This document shows positions 31,462 to 42,228 of a stretch of DNA of 64,000 nucleotides, in pieces. This stretch comes from Yamagishiella unicocca (lineage: Eukaryota > Chlorophyta > Chlorophyceae > Chlamydomonadales > Volvocaceae). Each line of letters starts with the position of its first letter. The stretch's first letter is position 1. Below the pieces are notes generated by a model. The model saw only the letters and a list, made by a program, of their open reading frames with translations, was not told the DNA's origin and did no database searches. Location of the stretch: the NCBI GenBank assembly GCA_003116995.1, contig BDSL01000104.1:1-64000 (forward strand), given 5' to 3'. The position numbers and the translations under genes are program-made.

Positions 31462-34400
31462 ATGGAAATTCATAATATATGCAACTTATCAATTCCCCAA
31501 GGGCGGCATCGCCCGCCTCTGGCGCCGGAACATGGCAGCCGCAGCGACAGCTGCAGCAGCAGCCGAGCACATTGCGCTTCACGCGCCTGCCGAGCCACCT
31601 ATGCGTCGCAGTACCATACCACATATACACTCTCGTCGGCTTCCGGCAAGCAGCCATGCATGCCGACCCCGCGCAGCCTCCCCCAGGGATCCCCGTCCCA
31701 CTCCGGTCGCCAGCACACCGCGCCTGTCGCACCCCCGCCCCCGCCTTTCTTCGAGCCCTGCGTCACATCCTGCAGCTCCTCATCGCGGCGGGGGGTCCTG
31801 CTAGCTGGTGCCTCGGCCCTGCTGCTGCCCGCGTGGTTGGCCGCCCCGTACTCTTGTCCTCCCGCCTCTGCGCGCGTGCTGCACTCCAAGCGCTCCCAAG
31901 AGCCCTGCTCCCTCACAGTGCGGAACCGCAGCCCGCGGCTGGTGGAGGCCCTCTGGGTCAATTACGACGGTACGTTGTACGGCAGCCGGCGTGCAAGGGG
32001 GCCGAGCGTTAATATAGCTGAAGCGCAGACATGCAATTCCTGTCAGACTTGTAAAGCACATTTAGAGGGGGGGCTCGGTTCTCTTGGGGTCCCGTTTAAA
32101 AGGGGAACAACGCCGCAGCGCTTTGGGGTGCCGCATGTGCTGGTGGATTCTGTTGCGGTTGGGACGAGCAGACGCCTCGCCGACCAGGGGTCGGTTGGTT
32201 GGTTTTCAAACAAGCCCATAGTCGTACCCGCCCGACCTGACTGACTGGGATGCGAGCCATCAACAATAAAGCTCCCACCCGCACCTCGCACGCACAGGCG
32301 ACGAGGAGCCGTACGCCACCATCCTGCCGGACCACGTGTGGGCGGTTGACACGTACGAGGTACGACACACTCCCCGGGCAGCCGTTGACGGAGTTGCGCC
32401 GGGGAAAGGACAGCACCGGCCGCCAATTGGGTTGGCAGTATTCTGGCTGGTGCTCACACCACCTTGCCCCCTGGCCCCCTGTTCCCCCTGCCCCTGGCCC
32501 CCTGCCCAGACTAAAGACCTAAAAGCCTAAAACTCAAACCCTGGCCCCCTGTTCCCCCTCCCAGACTCACCCCTGGCCCCCTGCCCCCCTGCCGTCCCCC
32601 TCCCAGACCCACCCCTGGCGCTTCCGCGACGTCCGCACCCGGGGCCTGGTGTGCGAGTACGTGGCTCAGCGGGGTGACCGCCTGCTGCAGCTGTACGACG
32701 ACCCCGCCAGCCTGCTGGACGGCGGTGGCAGCAGGGAGGGCGGACTGCAGCTGGACCCCGAACGGCGGCGGCAGCGGCGGCGGCAGCGGGCCCCGCGGCC
32801 CACCGACGAGCCCACGCAGCCGGCCACCGCCACCGCCGCCAGCAACAGCGGCGGTGCGGGGGCCGGGCCGCAGCGGTCTGTGCAGGAGTACGACGGTAGG
32901 CAGCGGTTCTGACGGTTTCCATAGGGAGGGGCGAATGGCTCCTAAGGCCTTATGGCGAGCGGTTGCGGCCGTTTGGATGGCGGATGCCGCAGCTGCTGCT
33001 GGTGTTGCTCAGGCTGGGCGCGGTTCTGAATCCGTCCGGCTCCCTTCCAGCAACACCAGCATTCTACCCCGGCCCTCTTCCTCTGCAGCTGCCAGCAACA
33101 ACGGCCCACAGCCCTCACAACCGCCGCAGCCACCTCCCAACGAGCGAACCGGCCTGGCGGGCGGGTTCGACGGCTTGGGCAACCCCTCCCAGCAGTACAT
33201 CCTCGCCAGCCTGCTGTCCGTTGCGGTGTTGCCTCAAGAGGAGCAGGCGGTGGTGGTGCTGGGGCTGGAGGGCTACCCGCACCCGTTGAGCCTGCTGGTG
33301 GGGGTGCCGGAGGCACGCAATGTAGTGAACGCGGCGGGGGCGGCCCGGGGGCGGCGACCCACCCTGCTGGCCACCTGGGAGCGCACTCTGCAGGTGCGAG
33401 GGCGGGGCGGGAGGAGGGGCCACCAGGACGCAGGGGTTGCAAGGAAACCCCGTGTACGAAGGGAAAACCCGTGTACGAAGGGAAAACCCGTGTACGAAGG
33501 GAAAACCCGCGTACGAAGGGAAAACCCGTGTACGAAGGGGTGGGGCCTCGGGACGCCGGGGTGGGGTCCGGGAGGAGGAGGAGGCTTGCAATCCCCCAAC
33601 TCACCCAGCCCCCCACCCCACCGGCACACGGACTTTCCTCAACCCCGCCCTACCCCGCCGTCCCTCACGCCAAGCTCTTCAGCGTGCGACCCTCAACGCG
33701 TGCTCGACACGTTTCTCCTTTAGATAGCAATACCTTTTCCTCCTGCGTCAGTTCGCACTCGACCCCAGCCCATCACGCTGCTCCGTCCTGTTGTCCCCCG
33801 CCGTGTGGGTTCTTGATTTTTTGGTTCCGCCCCACCTCGAGCCCAGGCCCTGGGCGGCACCCTCGAGCGGGTAGTCATCACCCGCCAGGTGGGCGGCATC
33901 TTCTACGCACGGATTGTACTCAGCCAGCCGTGGCAGGGCGCAGCGGCAGCCGTGTCGCCTGGCCCCAGTCGACCGCTGCCGCCAGGTGGGGCCACCCCTG
34001 GAGCCAGCGGCGGCGGCGCCGGCCCCTCCCTGGAGTCTACTGGGGCCCCCTTCATCGTGTCAGTGGACTCGCGGCCCTCCGACGCGCTGGCTCTGGCGCT
34101 GGAGGCGGGTGCGGACGTGTTCGTGTCGCTACCCGTGGCGGAGTGAGTTGGGGGAGCAGGGAAACGCGTGTGGCGACATGGGAGAAAGGAGGGGGGAGTT
34201 AGCAGGGGAAGTTGGGATGAACAAATGAAGTTGGGATGCGGTTTCCATAAGAGAATCCGCGAATCCACGGCCGACAAACCGAGGGCGGAGCTGGGATGGG
34301 CGGTTCGCGGACGCGGGGGAAAAGGGAGGAGGGGTCTGGGGTTATACCTACGGTGGGTGCAGGGGGACAGGGGTATGGGAGGGAAAACCGTGGGTGGGAA

Positions 34401-34637
34401 AACCGTGGGTCGGCAGTCCCCATGGGAGAGGGGGAGTGGCCGAGTGAGGGTGGCTGGAGGGGGCCTTCCTTCCCGCGCACCAGGCGTCACACCGAACCCA
34501 CCCTGCACCTCCCGACCTGGCGCAGGATGGTTCAGCAGCAATACAAGGAGGCGCAGCGGGACCTGCCCGAACGGCTGCTGCCTCCGCCTGGGGAGAGTGG
34601 TCTGGCGGCGGGCCTGCTGGGAGCGCCGTCCGCGTGA
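31462..34637 (+). CDS. VHL beta-domain and bifunctional nuclease (BFN/DUF151) fusion protein with Tat-like organelle signal
   Basis: Six exons (31462-31969, 32298-32359, 32607-32895, 33089-33393, 33847-34142, 34526-34637) keep phase and give 523 residues. Residues 100-138 hold a Ser-rich stretch, twin Arg (SSRRGVLLAGASALLLP) and ASA, like a thylakoid-lumen Tat signal. Residues about 139-218 match the VHL beta domain (RNRSPRLVEALWVNYDG, EEPYATILPD, DTYETHPWRFRD). Residues equivalent to VHL Tyr98, His115 and Trp117 are Tyr175, His192 and Trp194, with Ser111 replaced by Thr188. There is no elongin-binding alpha domain. After a Gln/Pro-rich linker, residues about 325-505 match BFN/DUF151 (HPLSLLVGVPEARNVV, ERVVITRQVGGIFYARIVL, VDSRPSDALALALEAGADVF), with an insertion before the VDSRPSD motif. 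In plants BFN proteins are linked to nuclease activity and defence. The combined role is unknown. An internal Met at residue 67 is an alternative start. A TGTAA signal lies at 35098-35102. Confidence 0.82.
33446..33540 (+). repeat. 19-bp tandem repeat in intron 4 of VHL-BFN
   Basis: GTGTACGAAGGGAAAACCC repeats with exact 19-bp period (33452, 33471 and onward) for five copies. It creates a false Lys/Arg-rich ORF. Confidence 0.92.
34240..34292 (-). repeat. Intronic repeat family C, antisense copy (VHL-BFN intron 5)
   Basis: Its reverse complement contains CCCTCGGTTTGTCGGCCGTG and GATTCGCGGATTCTCTTATG. That is the same sequence as 13040-13085 in the GRAM-VASt gene, 21 kb away and in the opposite orientation. 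Confidence 0.85.
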
Positions 34638-36464
34638 CGTAATGAAACTGGCTAGATGCCGTACAATTGCTGCTTGGTAGGAACTTTAATAGACTGCTGG
34701 ACCTCGAGTACGACACGGAAAAATGCTTCAAGCTGACAAACATTTCATCGCGATTACCTATGCTCTCGCTAGTCGGCTGTCGCCTAACGAGCTGGCGCCG
34801 CGCGCGCACATTTTATGAGGACGCAGGTTGCTTGCCGCCTAGTCTGTCGCTGAACGTTGCTCAGACGACGGCACGATGCTTACCTGTCGACACATGGCCG
34901 TGGATAGCATGGCGCGGCACCACTCAGACGATGCACACGAGCGGATGCGCCAGGTCATGACTTTCACAGTCGGGTCGCAACTTCGGACTGACTCGGGGCC
35001 GTCGTGAAACCACCTGTCGTCCAACCAACCAACGAACTTGCCTCAAGAGGCAACATCGGCTCCATCCGGACCCCTAGCGCTTCAACTCCACTCTCATTGT
35101 AACGCTTGCACTTCATTAAGTTGGCCGTTGAACGGCCAGTTGGTCCAAGTGAAGGGCGTTAGTTGCCGCGGTTGATGTACGGACGGGTTGTTGGGTTGAG
35201 TTACGGTTGGTCGTCGTTGTTGGGCTGAGGTACATTCACGCAAAGTTTGGAGGACGGCTACCTCTGGCAAGGCGAGGAACAAACTTGCGGGCGCTTGGAC
35301 ATGCCATAACGCCATTTCGGCAAGTACGGTGCGATGGGCCCTATGCATTAAGGCCTCGGAATCGGGGTGCATTGTCGAGGAATGGAGGGGAATTCCTGTA
35401 TATTGGTGCGCGTGCTGAGCACCGCTGCTGCCGTATCGCGCGCAGCAAGCAAATCAGCGGTGCAGCCGAGAGCTGTCCGCATTTCGAGTGATACCTGAGG
35501 AAGACGTGCATATTAGGGGCGCGGGTTGGCAATGCACGGTATACTTTAGGAAAGCAGTGCGTAGTACGCAATGTCACTGCGTAGTACGTATGCTTGCCAT
35601 GCACAATGGGTTGGCGGGGCGATGGGGAGATCGACGCAGTGCGCGACAGTCTAGGGGACGTAGGAATCGCGTTTGGACATGCAGCGTCAGCGCGGAGAAT
35701 GTGCGTTTGCAAGTTGCCTGCTTGCAGACTTTTTAAAGATTGGTCGCTGCTGGGTTGCCACGCACTGCTAGGGGTTGCCCACGCACTGCTAGTGGGGCTA
35801 CGAAGAGTCGCATTGCCCCTCCCCATCCAGCTGCTTAACACCGCATCTTCATCGCTGCCTTTCATAGTTGTTTGTTGCCGACTGAAGGTCGGCGCCTCTA
35901 GTTCCTAATTACCGGTAATCGAATTTGAGGCGTCGTAACGACGGCCATAGAATCCGGTTGAGCGTATTCCAGCGCCTGCCTTGATGCTGGGAAATCACCA
36001 GTGTGACACTCACTTTCCTCGCACGAAAACGCCGTTAATAGGGTGTTGCGGGACCCGTCGGTAGCTAAGTTAGCACACGATGTGCACGTGCACCGTCTGC
36101 CTGAGGGACCGGTTGAAATAACCGCAAATGACAACATCCAAATTTACATCCTGCCTACATTATCAAAGGCTGGTAGTCAACAGAGCTTTGGGGTGGTCCG
36201 TGTACGAGATTGTGGAGGGAACTATAGACTGTATCGACCCACAGCCAGTCAGCCACGCAGGATACCTACTATAATGTATCAGGACTAGGCATGATTCATC
36301 CATGAAGTTCAGGGGTCGTCCAACAAAGGTGACATATGAATGCTTTGTACGGAGAGTACGAGCGTAGTAGGGCCTGTCTGTTCCTACTACTACTAGTAGG
36401 TGGCGTGTGCGCAACAACTCTAGCAATACTGCTTCTTATTCTTCGCGACGTGTCACCTCTCACC
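34638..36464. other. Intergenic region, VHL-BFN to bestrophin-like gene
   Basis: It contains the VHL-BFN 3' flank with TGTAA at 35098-35102, followed by the upstream region of the bestrophin-like gene. A short direct repeat (GTTGCCACGCACTGCTAGGG) occurs near 35754-35785. No supported gene. Confidence 0.55.
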
Positions 36465-38897
36465 ATGTCCTCGACTACCGTTCTTTCCGGTCGGCAGCAG
36501 CGGCTCAGCATGCCGCGGTCGCTGGGTTCAGCTGTGCCTGGCAGCCGGCCTTGTCGGTCGCGCTTGGTTGTTATGGCGAACGCGGCTAAGGATCCCAACG
36601 CTCCTATCCAAAGCAACCCGCTCGGCGCCCTGTCCTCGCAAGGGAACACGGTGACTCTTCCCCCCCGGAGCGAGGAGGCCAGGAAGTACTTCCGCACGGT
36701 TAGTATAATAAGGAATGACGTCTAAGTGGGTGCGTTGCGTCCGGTAGTTGTCGCGCTTTTGCTCGAAAAACGCACACCGTTCGCCGACGACGACCTTATC
36801 AGCTATGGCACGCTGCATGACGTGACCTGGGCATCGTCAGCGATGCTTCACTTAAATGGAAGTAGCTATAGTAGTACTATGATACTGCTGAAGTGTGGTT
36901 GGTCGCTCGGTCGAACAGGTGTTGATCGTTATCTACGCACGGAGCTGACGAAAGCCGTGCACCCTCTGATATCGACGTGTATTATTCAGGTGTATGACTT
37001 CCCTCAGTGGCAAACTCATCGGAGCCAGTTCCGCCTCATGAGGCGTCTTTTCACCATTCCCCAGTAAGTACACCCGTTGTCGCAAGGGACGCCATTCATC
37101 CCGACAAAAATGTGCGGCTGTGTATAGTTAGCCGCATCAACGGCAGTGCTCATTGTATGCGTGTTATTTATTGAGCCTGCGACGCCAACTGCTTCGTTGA
37201 CGATGCGTTTCCTGTTTGCTGCGCAAGGCCCTCTGCTCCTCTATCATGGGAATCATCTGCGGTGCAGCGGTCGACCCCTGCCTCGCTCCCCGTCTTAACC
37301 TACCCACGACTCCGTTGCAATGACGTAGGTCGCACATCATCCAGAACGCGCTTCCATCCATCGTCTGGGTGGGTCTCGTCGGCACCGGCCTCGCCGCCTA
37401 CATGACCGCCTTCGATCAACACATCTTGCCAGAGGGCTTCCCAGCCCTGTCACCCAACGCCTCCTGCAGCGCCTTCATCTCCAACACCAGTGTCGCGCTG
37501 TCCCTGCTGCTGGTCTTCCGAACCAACTCCAGCTACGGGCGGTGGGATGAAGCCCGCAAGATGTGGGGCGGCCTGCTGAACCGCAGCCGCGACATCATGC
37601 GCCAGGGCGCCACCTGCTTCCCGGACGACCAGGTGGAGGCCAAGAAGGCCCTGGCGCGCTGGATCGTCGCCTATGCGCGTGCGCTGCGCATCCACTTCCA
37701 GCCGGAGGTGACGATCGAGTCGGAGCTGAAGAACATCCTTACACCCGCGGAGCTGGAGATGCTGGCCAAGAGCCAGCACCGCCCCGTGCGCGCGATCCAT
37801 GCCATCAGCCAGGTTAGTTGCCTAAGCGCCTTCCGGTCGTGGCCTCCAAATTCAAACGCATTGGTGCTGTATCGCGAACCTTGGTTTCAGCAACATCGTG
37901 CCTATTATGCCTCACGTTCTGCCGCGCGCGCCCTGTGCATCTACACATTATCATGCTCGCAGATCATCCAGTCGGTGCCCATGAGCTCCATCCATCAGAT
38001 GCAGATGAGCAACAACCTCACCTTCTTCCACGATGTGCTCGGAGGCTGCGAGCGCCTGCTGCGCGCCCCCATCCCGGTGTCGTACACCCGCCACACCGCC
38101 CGCTTCCTGTTCGCGTGGCTGACGCTACTGCCGTTCGCACTGTACGGCTCGTGCGGCTACGGCGTGGTGCCCGTCTGCATGGGCATCTCTGCCGTACTGT
38201 GCGGTATTGAGGAGATCGGCGTGCAGTGCGAGGAGCCGTTCGGGTGAGCGACTGGAAGCGACGATTCCGAGCAGGGCTTACCCTGTCCTGCCGAACTGAG
38301 CCATACGTGTCCGAATCAATTGTGCATCCCCTCCAGCTTGCACGCGCTTAAGGCGCAATCTTTTGGTGCACTGTAATGGTCCTCGCCACCGACTTCACCA
38401 GGTGCCAGCCGCGTCTTTAGACTCGTCTTTCGTTTCCCTGGCTCCCTTGCGATCGCAGTGTGCGCATCGTAGCCCACGTCGCTGCCCCACAACTCGTTCC
38501 TGTCTCAACTTGGTGCCTTCGCCTCCTACCCTGCTATGTTCCGCACCCATAGCACCCTGCCGCCCGTTCCTATCTCACCTTGTGCCTGCCCCTCCCCTGC
38601 TCCTCCCCCAGCATCCTGCCGCTCGAGGTCATTTGCAACCGCATCCAGGCCGACGTGATGGCCACCCTGAAAGACGACGCGGACACCAAGACGGTTCTGG
38701 CGGAGGCGGGCCTTATCAGCCTGCTGCCCTCCGTGGCCGCGCACTCGCCCGTGTCGAACGGACACGCAAATGGCAACGGAAACGGCAATGGTAACGGTAA
38801 CGGAAACAGCAAAGCTAACAGCATCGGCAACGGCATGCCCGTCTCTTCCAACGTTCCCGCGGCCTCCGGCATGACCGTTCAGATCTCACCCCGATGA
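36465..38897 (+). CDS. Bestrophin-like chloride/bicarbonate channel, plastid-targeted (BST type)
   Basis: Five exons (36465-36698, 36990-37063, 37329-37812, 37963-38243, 38612-38897) give 452 residues. The start is in ACCATG; an in-frame upstream ATG at 36336 would add 43 hydrophobic residues. The N terminus (MSSTTVLSGRQQRLSMPRS) looks like a plastid transit peptide. The bestrophin/UPF0187 core is recognised by YDFPQWQTHRSQFRLM, LLLVFRTNSSYGRWDEARKM, GGLLNRSRDI, the PISYTRHTARFL-like helix (PVSYTRHTARFLFAWLTLLP) and GIEEIGVQCEEPFG-ILPLE, the Glu/Asp-rich cytosolic motif. Chlamydomonas BST1-3 are thylakoid bicarbonate channels of the carbon-concentrating mechanism; this is the nearest functional analogy, inferred. 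The C terminus carries an Asn-Gly repeat tail. A TGTAA signal lies at 39060-39064. Confidence 0.92.
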
Positions 38898-41007
38898 GCG
38901 GGATATATTTTCGGCGCCATAGTGATATGTGATGGGAGTGCTGGACGTCCTGAAGGCCACAGAGTCTAATATTTAACAGCGTACACAACGTTTGTTGCGC
39001 GTTTGTATGTTTTGGGGATGGGATCGAGGCCCGGCCCTGGACGCGGACAGAGTGGCGGGTGTAATTCGCGAGGAGGACGCGCCGGGAGAAGAGCCGTCAT
39101 GTGCATATGCCGAGGTGCGGAGAAGCTGGTCCGGCCCATAAGGAAAGTCGAGACTGCTAGTTGGGTTGCGTTGGAATTACGCGTCGCGTCGGTGTGCACT
39201 AACGGCATCTACAGCGTTGCGCGCGTGGGACACCGTTGTATTTGTTTCTTTTTGGCTGACGACTGGTCGCGCATACAAAGTGTTTGGCTGACTGCACCAG
39301 GCTGCGATCTTTGGAGGTCGTGTTGCGTTTGGAAGTGTCCGGAGCGGCGTTGCTGGTATCGTCGTCGCGTTCCCATTCTCCCTCCTGCTACAGCTCTCCT
39401 AAGAGTTTTTCGCTGAGCAGGCAGGTTACCGCAGATTGATCCGGCGTAGTCGTTAGTACGTATAGAGAGTCACCACCGCCGTGCGGCTATTTCATGATTG
39501 CGCTGCGCCCTGCCGAGTCTCCCTGTGCCCGAGTAGACGGCACCGGGATTTTGCTGCCGGCCATGATTGAGACTGATTGAGAGCGGTACCTCTAAGGCTG
39601 CATCTGGCAGCTGGCAGCTCTCATTTTCGGCGCATGAAGTGTCGAGCTCTGGAGATCTCGCACCGGCTCCTGGCACTGGACAGGTTTGCGAGACCCACAA
39701 GTTCGTGGCTAGGTGTCCCAGGCGATTTGCCCGCATAGGTAGCCGAGGGTTTCGGGTTGTGGCTGGTGCCTACACTGCGCGTGCATTGACCGGTAGCTCC
39801 TCCGCGAGCTCCTCGGCGAGCACTTGTGTATTATAGGCTGGAGTTCGCACTTCATCGCACTATGCGATGGGATGTTACTAACGGCTGAGCGACGCCAGGT
39901 ATTCTAGGGCGCGCCAGCTGCGTGTCTGCGTGTTTAGTTTCTCGAGAAGATAAGACATTGGGTTGTCGGATGTCGGTATGGTCGGGCTGCTCTCTCTGGG
40001 TCGCCTGTCGACAAAATAAGGGCTTGGCGCCTTCAAGCAGACACACATACGAAGGCGACTGTATATGCATAGGCAATCGCAGCGTTGTAACCCTGTTGTA
40101 TTCTCTACATTTGGCCAGGTGCCACCTCCTGCCACCTCCTACAACCCAATGGTGTTCGCGTTATGGGTAAAGAACAGTTGTCAGGAGTCAGTGTGGCCGC
40201 GGATACATGATCCATATTTACTCGACCAGCTTGCAAGGCCACTAAGTACGGCGTACGGCAGATCGGCGGCATTGCGCGTGTGGGCAGTCGTTTCCGCTCC
40301 GTGTTAGTCCACGGACAAAGGAGAAGGTAACCAGCTTCTGCCCTTATTTCTGTTTACATGCTTCAGCCCTAGCAGCATCGAGGCAAACCCCTATTCCGGT
40401 CCGTGACGGTTGCGAGGTGACGTCATACAGTGCACCGTACCTTCTCGCTGTACATTGTGAGCAGTCTTCATGCCGCCATGGGCACTCGTTTTAATGCGCA
40501 CTTGCCGCCACCACCGGTGACCCTCGCCTCCTCATCCGACCTGACACGGCACTCGAGGACGTCAGAAAGTGACAACCACCCCACACCTCCCATCAGCCAG
40601 CAGGCAGGCTACGGCATGGTCGGCAGGAAGCCCTCCTACCCACGATATCGTGTCCGTTGTCGCACAAACGCGTCGCCCCCGCACAACGCACGTGCCAAAG
40701 ACTTCAGCAATGATAAAGCAGCTTCATGCGTACAAAATGGCGCCCCCGCGACCCCAGCCGTGGGAGCACGTCCTCTGCTGTGCTACACTATGAAGATGAT
40801 ACTCGTACATCGCCCAGCCATCGAAAGCACAAACAGGGCTGGATAGCGAGAACAAACCATGGATGCAAAGTGTGAAAAGATGTCTGGGTGTACGGCAACA
40901 CCCGTATATTCCAGCAGGATCCAAGGAAGATTTGAAAGCGCGTAGGAAGGAGCGTCTGCCTCTTCGCGGTCCAAACAAACAGCCAGGCACGCCCCGTTCC
41001 TTTCTCT

Positions 41008-41140
41008 ATGCCGAAAAGGAGGGTACCAGAGAGCCAGGGGAGGCGCCCAATCGGCAGAGCTTGCATACGCAGGTTCCGCGACCTACTGCATCAGAACGCC
41101 GACGCCCTCAGCCGCATGCCGCCCGCCGACGACCAGCCGC
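41008..41140 (+). mobile_element. Possible Ty3/gypsy pol remnant
   Basis: One frame reads LLHQNADALSRMPPADDQ, resembling the NADALSR motif that ends RNase H in Ty3/gypsy elements. It is followed at once by a tandem repeat of MPPADD-encoding DNA. No RT, integrase or LTR is visible nearby, so this may be chance. Confidence 0.35.
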
Positions 41141-41182
41141 ATGCCGCCCGCCGACGACCAGCCGCATGCCGCCCGCCGACGA
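41108..41182 (+). repeat. 24-bp tandem repeat
   Basis: AGCCGCATGCCGCCCGCCGA followed by CGACC repeats three times with a roughly 24-25-bp period. Confidence 0.85.
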
Positions 41183-42228
41183 CCGTGATGGCACTCCCCC
41201 ACACGACGCCCGCTTGGGATTGCCGCCACCACCGCCACCGGCCCGGCGTCCTCTCCACACCACCTGCCATGCCCCATGTTCGTAGCGCATGGATGTGAGA
41301 TACAATACAGTCGCGGCATGAAGCTCAGCCGCCTTCCTACAGCCCTGTACAACGCCCACCGTACATGTTCTTCGTACAACGTGGCGTCACGAGGTACGAC
41401 AGCTAACAACCGCCAGCAACTACAGGACCTGGGCCGCATGTTCGGTCACGTCAGGCAGCGACGCGTGTTTGGAAAAAGGGCGCGTCAGCGCCGCTCCACG
41501 CCGCTGGTCCTATCCTCCAGTCATCGTCATCATCATCACCGCCTTTATTCCCTGCCCTCCCAGAAGCCGCTTCCCGGTCCAACCGCGCCATGTGCAGCAT
41601 GTCCCAACACCGGTGTCTCCCAACCAACACGTGGGCAGCACCCTCTGCCCCCTCACCCGCCCCTTCCCGCTGCAAAAACACAGAGCCGAGGTCCGCCGCA
41701 AACAGGAGAGCAAACCGAGCAATATCTAAAACCCTTCATCCCCCCAAACCAGCATCGTCTCCCGCGCCCAAAGCGCCCAGGTCCGCCCGGCTGTCCGCCA
41801 GCCCACGAGGTCTGAAATGCGCGCGCGATATGTTCCAACCTAGACTCTGCTTGTTAAGCCCACGCGTGGCGCCGCCGCTGACGGTCCCTGGCGCCTAGCG
41901 TGTGTCAGCCACCGGCACCCGAAACCCGCGGAGGCAGACAGGCAGGCCAGGGCCGTAGGGCTCCGTGCCTCTGTTTCTCCTCCGTCTCCTGCCCGTCAAC
42001 ATGCCCGAACACACAACCCGCGTGTCATCGACCACCCGCCTCCTGCCTAGCGCCAGCAGCACCGGCATGTGCCACCCGAATTACGACACCGCGTTGACTG
42101 CGCCCCACTCCACTCCACCTCACCCCTGGGTTGTTCCATGGGGAGGGGTTCCCTCATACCCCACCGCCGGGTCCGGTGGCCTCGGCTCCGGTCACCCGCG
42201 GCCGAGGCCTCGGCCTCCCCCGGGTCCC

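Larger units (their letters stand above)
38898..42228. other. 3.3-kb intergenic region between BST-like and ClpX 3' ends
   Basis: It holds the 3' flanks of two convergent genes. Frames of 80-180 codons exist but lack domain support. One short stretch resembles a retrotransposon remnant (see 41008-41140). The remainder shows nothing I can identify. Confidence 0.5.

Noticed and set aside
41276..41898. 179-codon plus-strand frame
   Set aside because: Low-complexity Pro/Arg/His content and no domain; not enough to call a gene.
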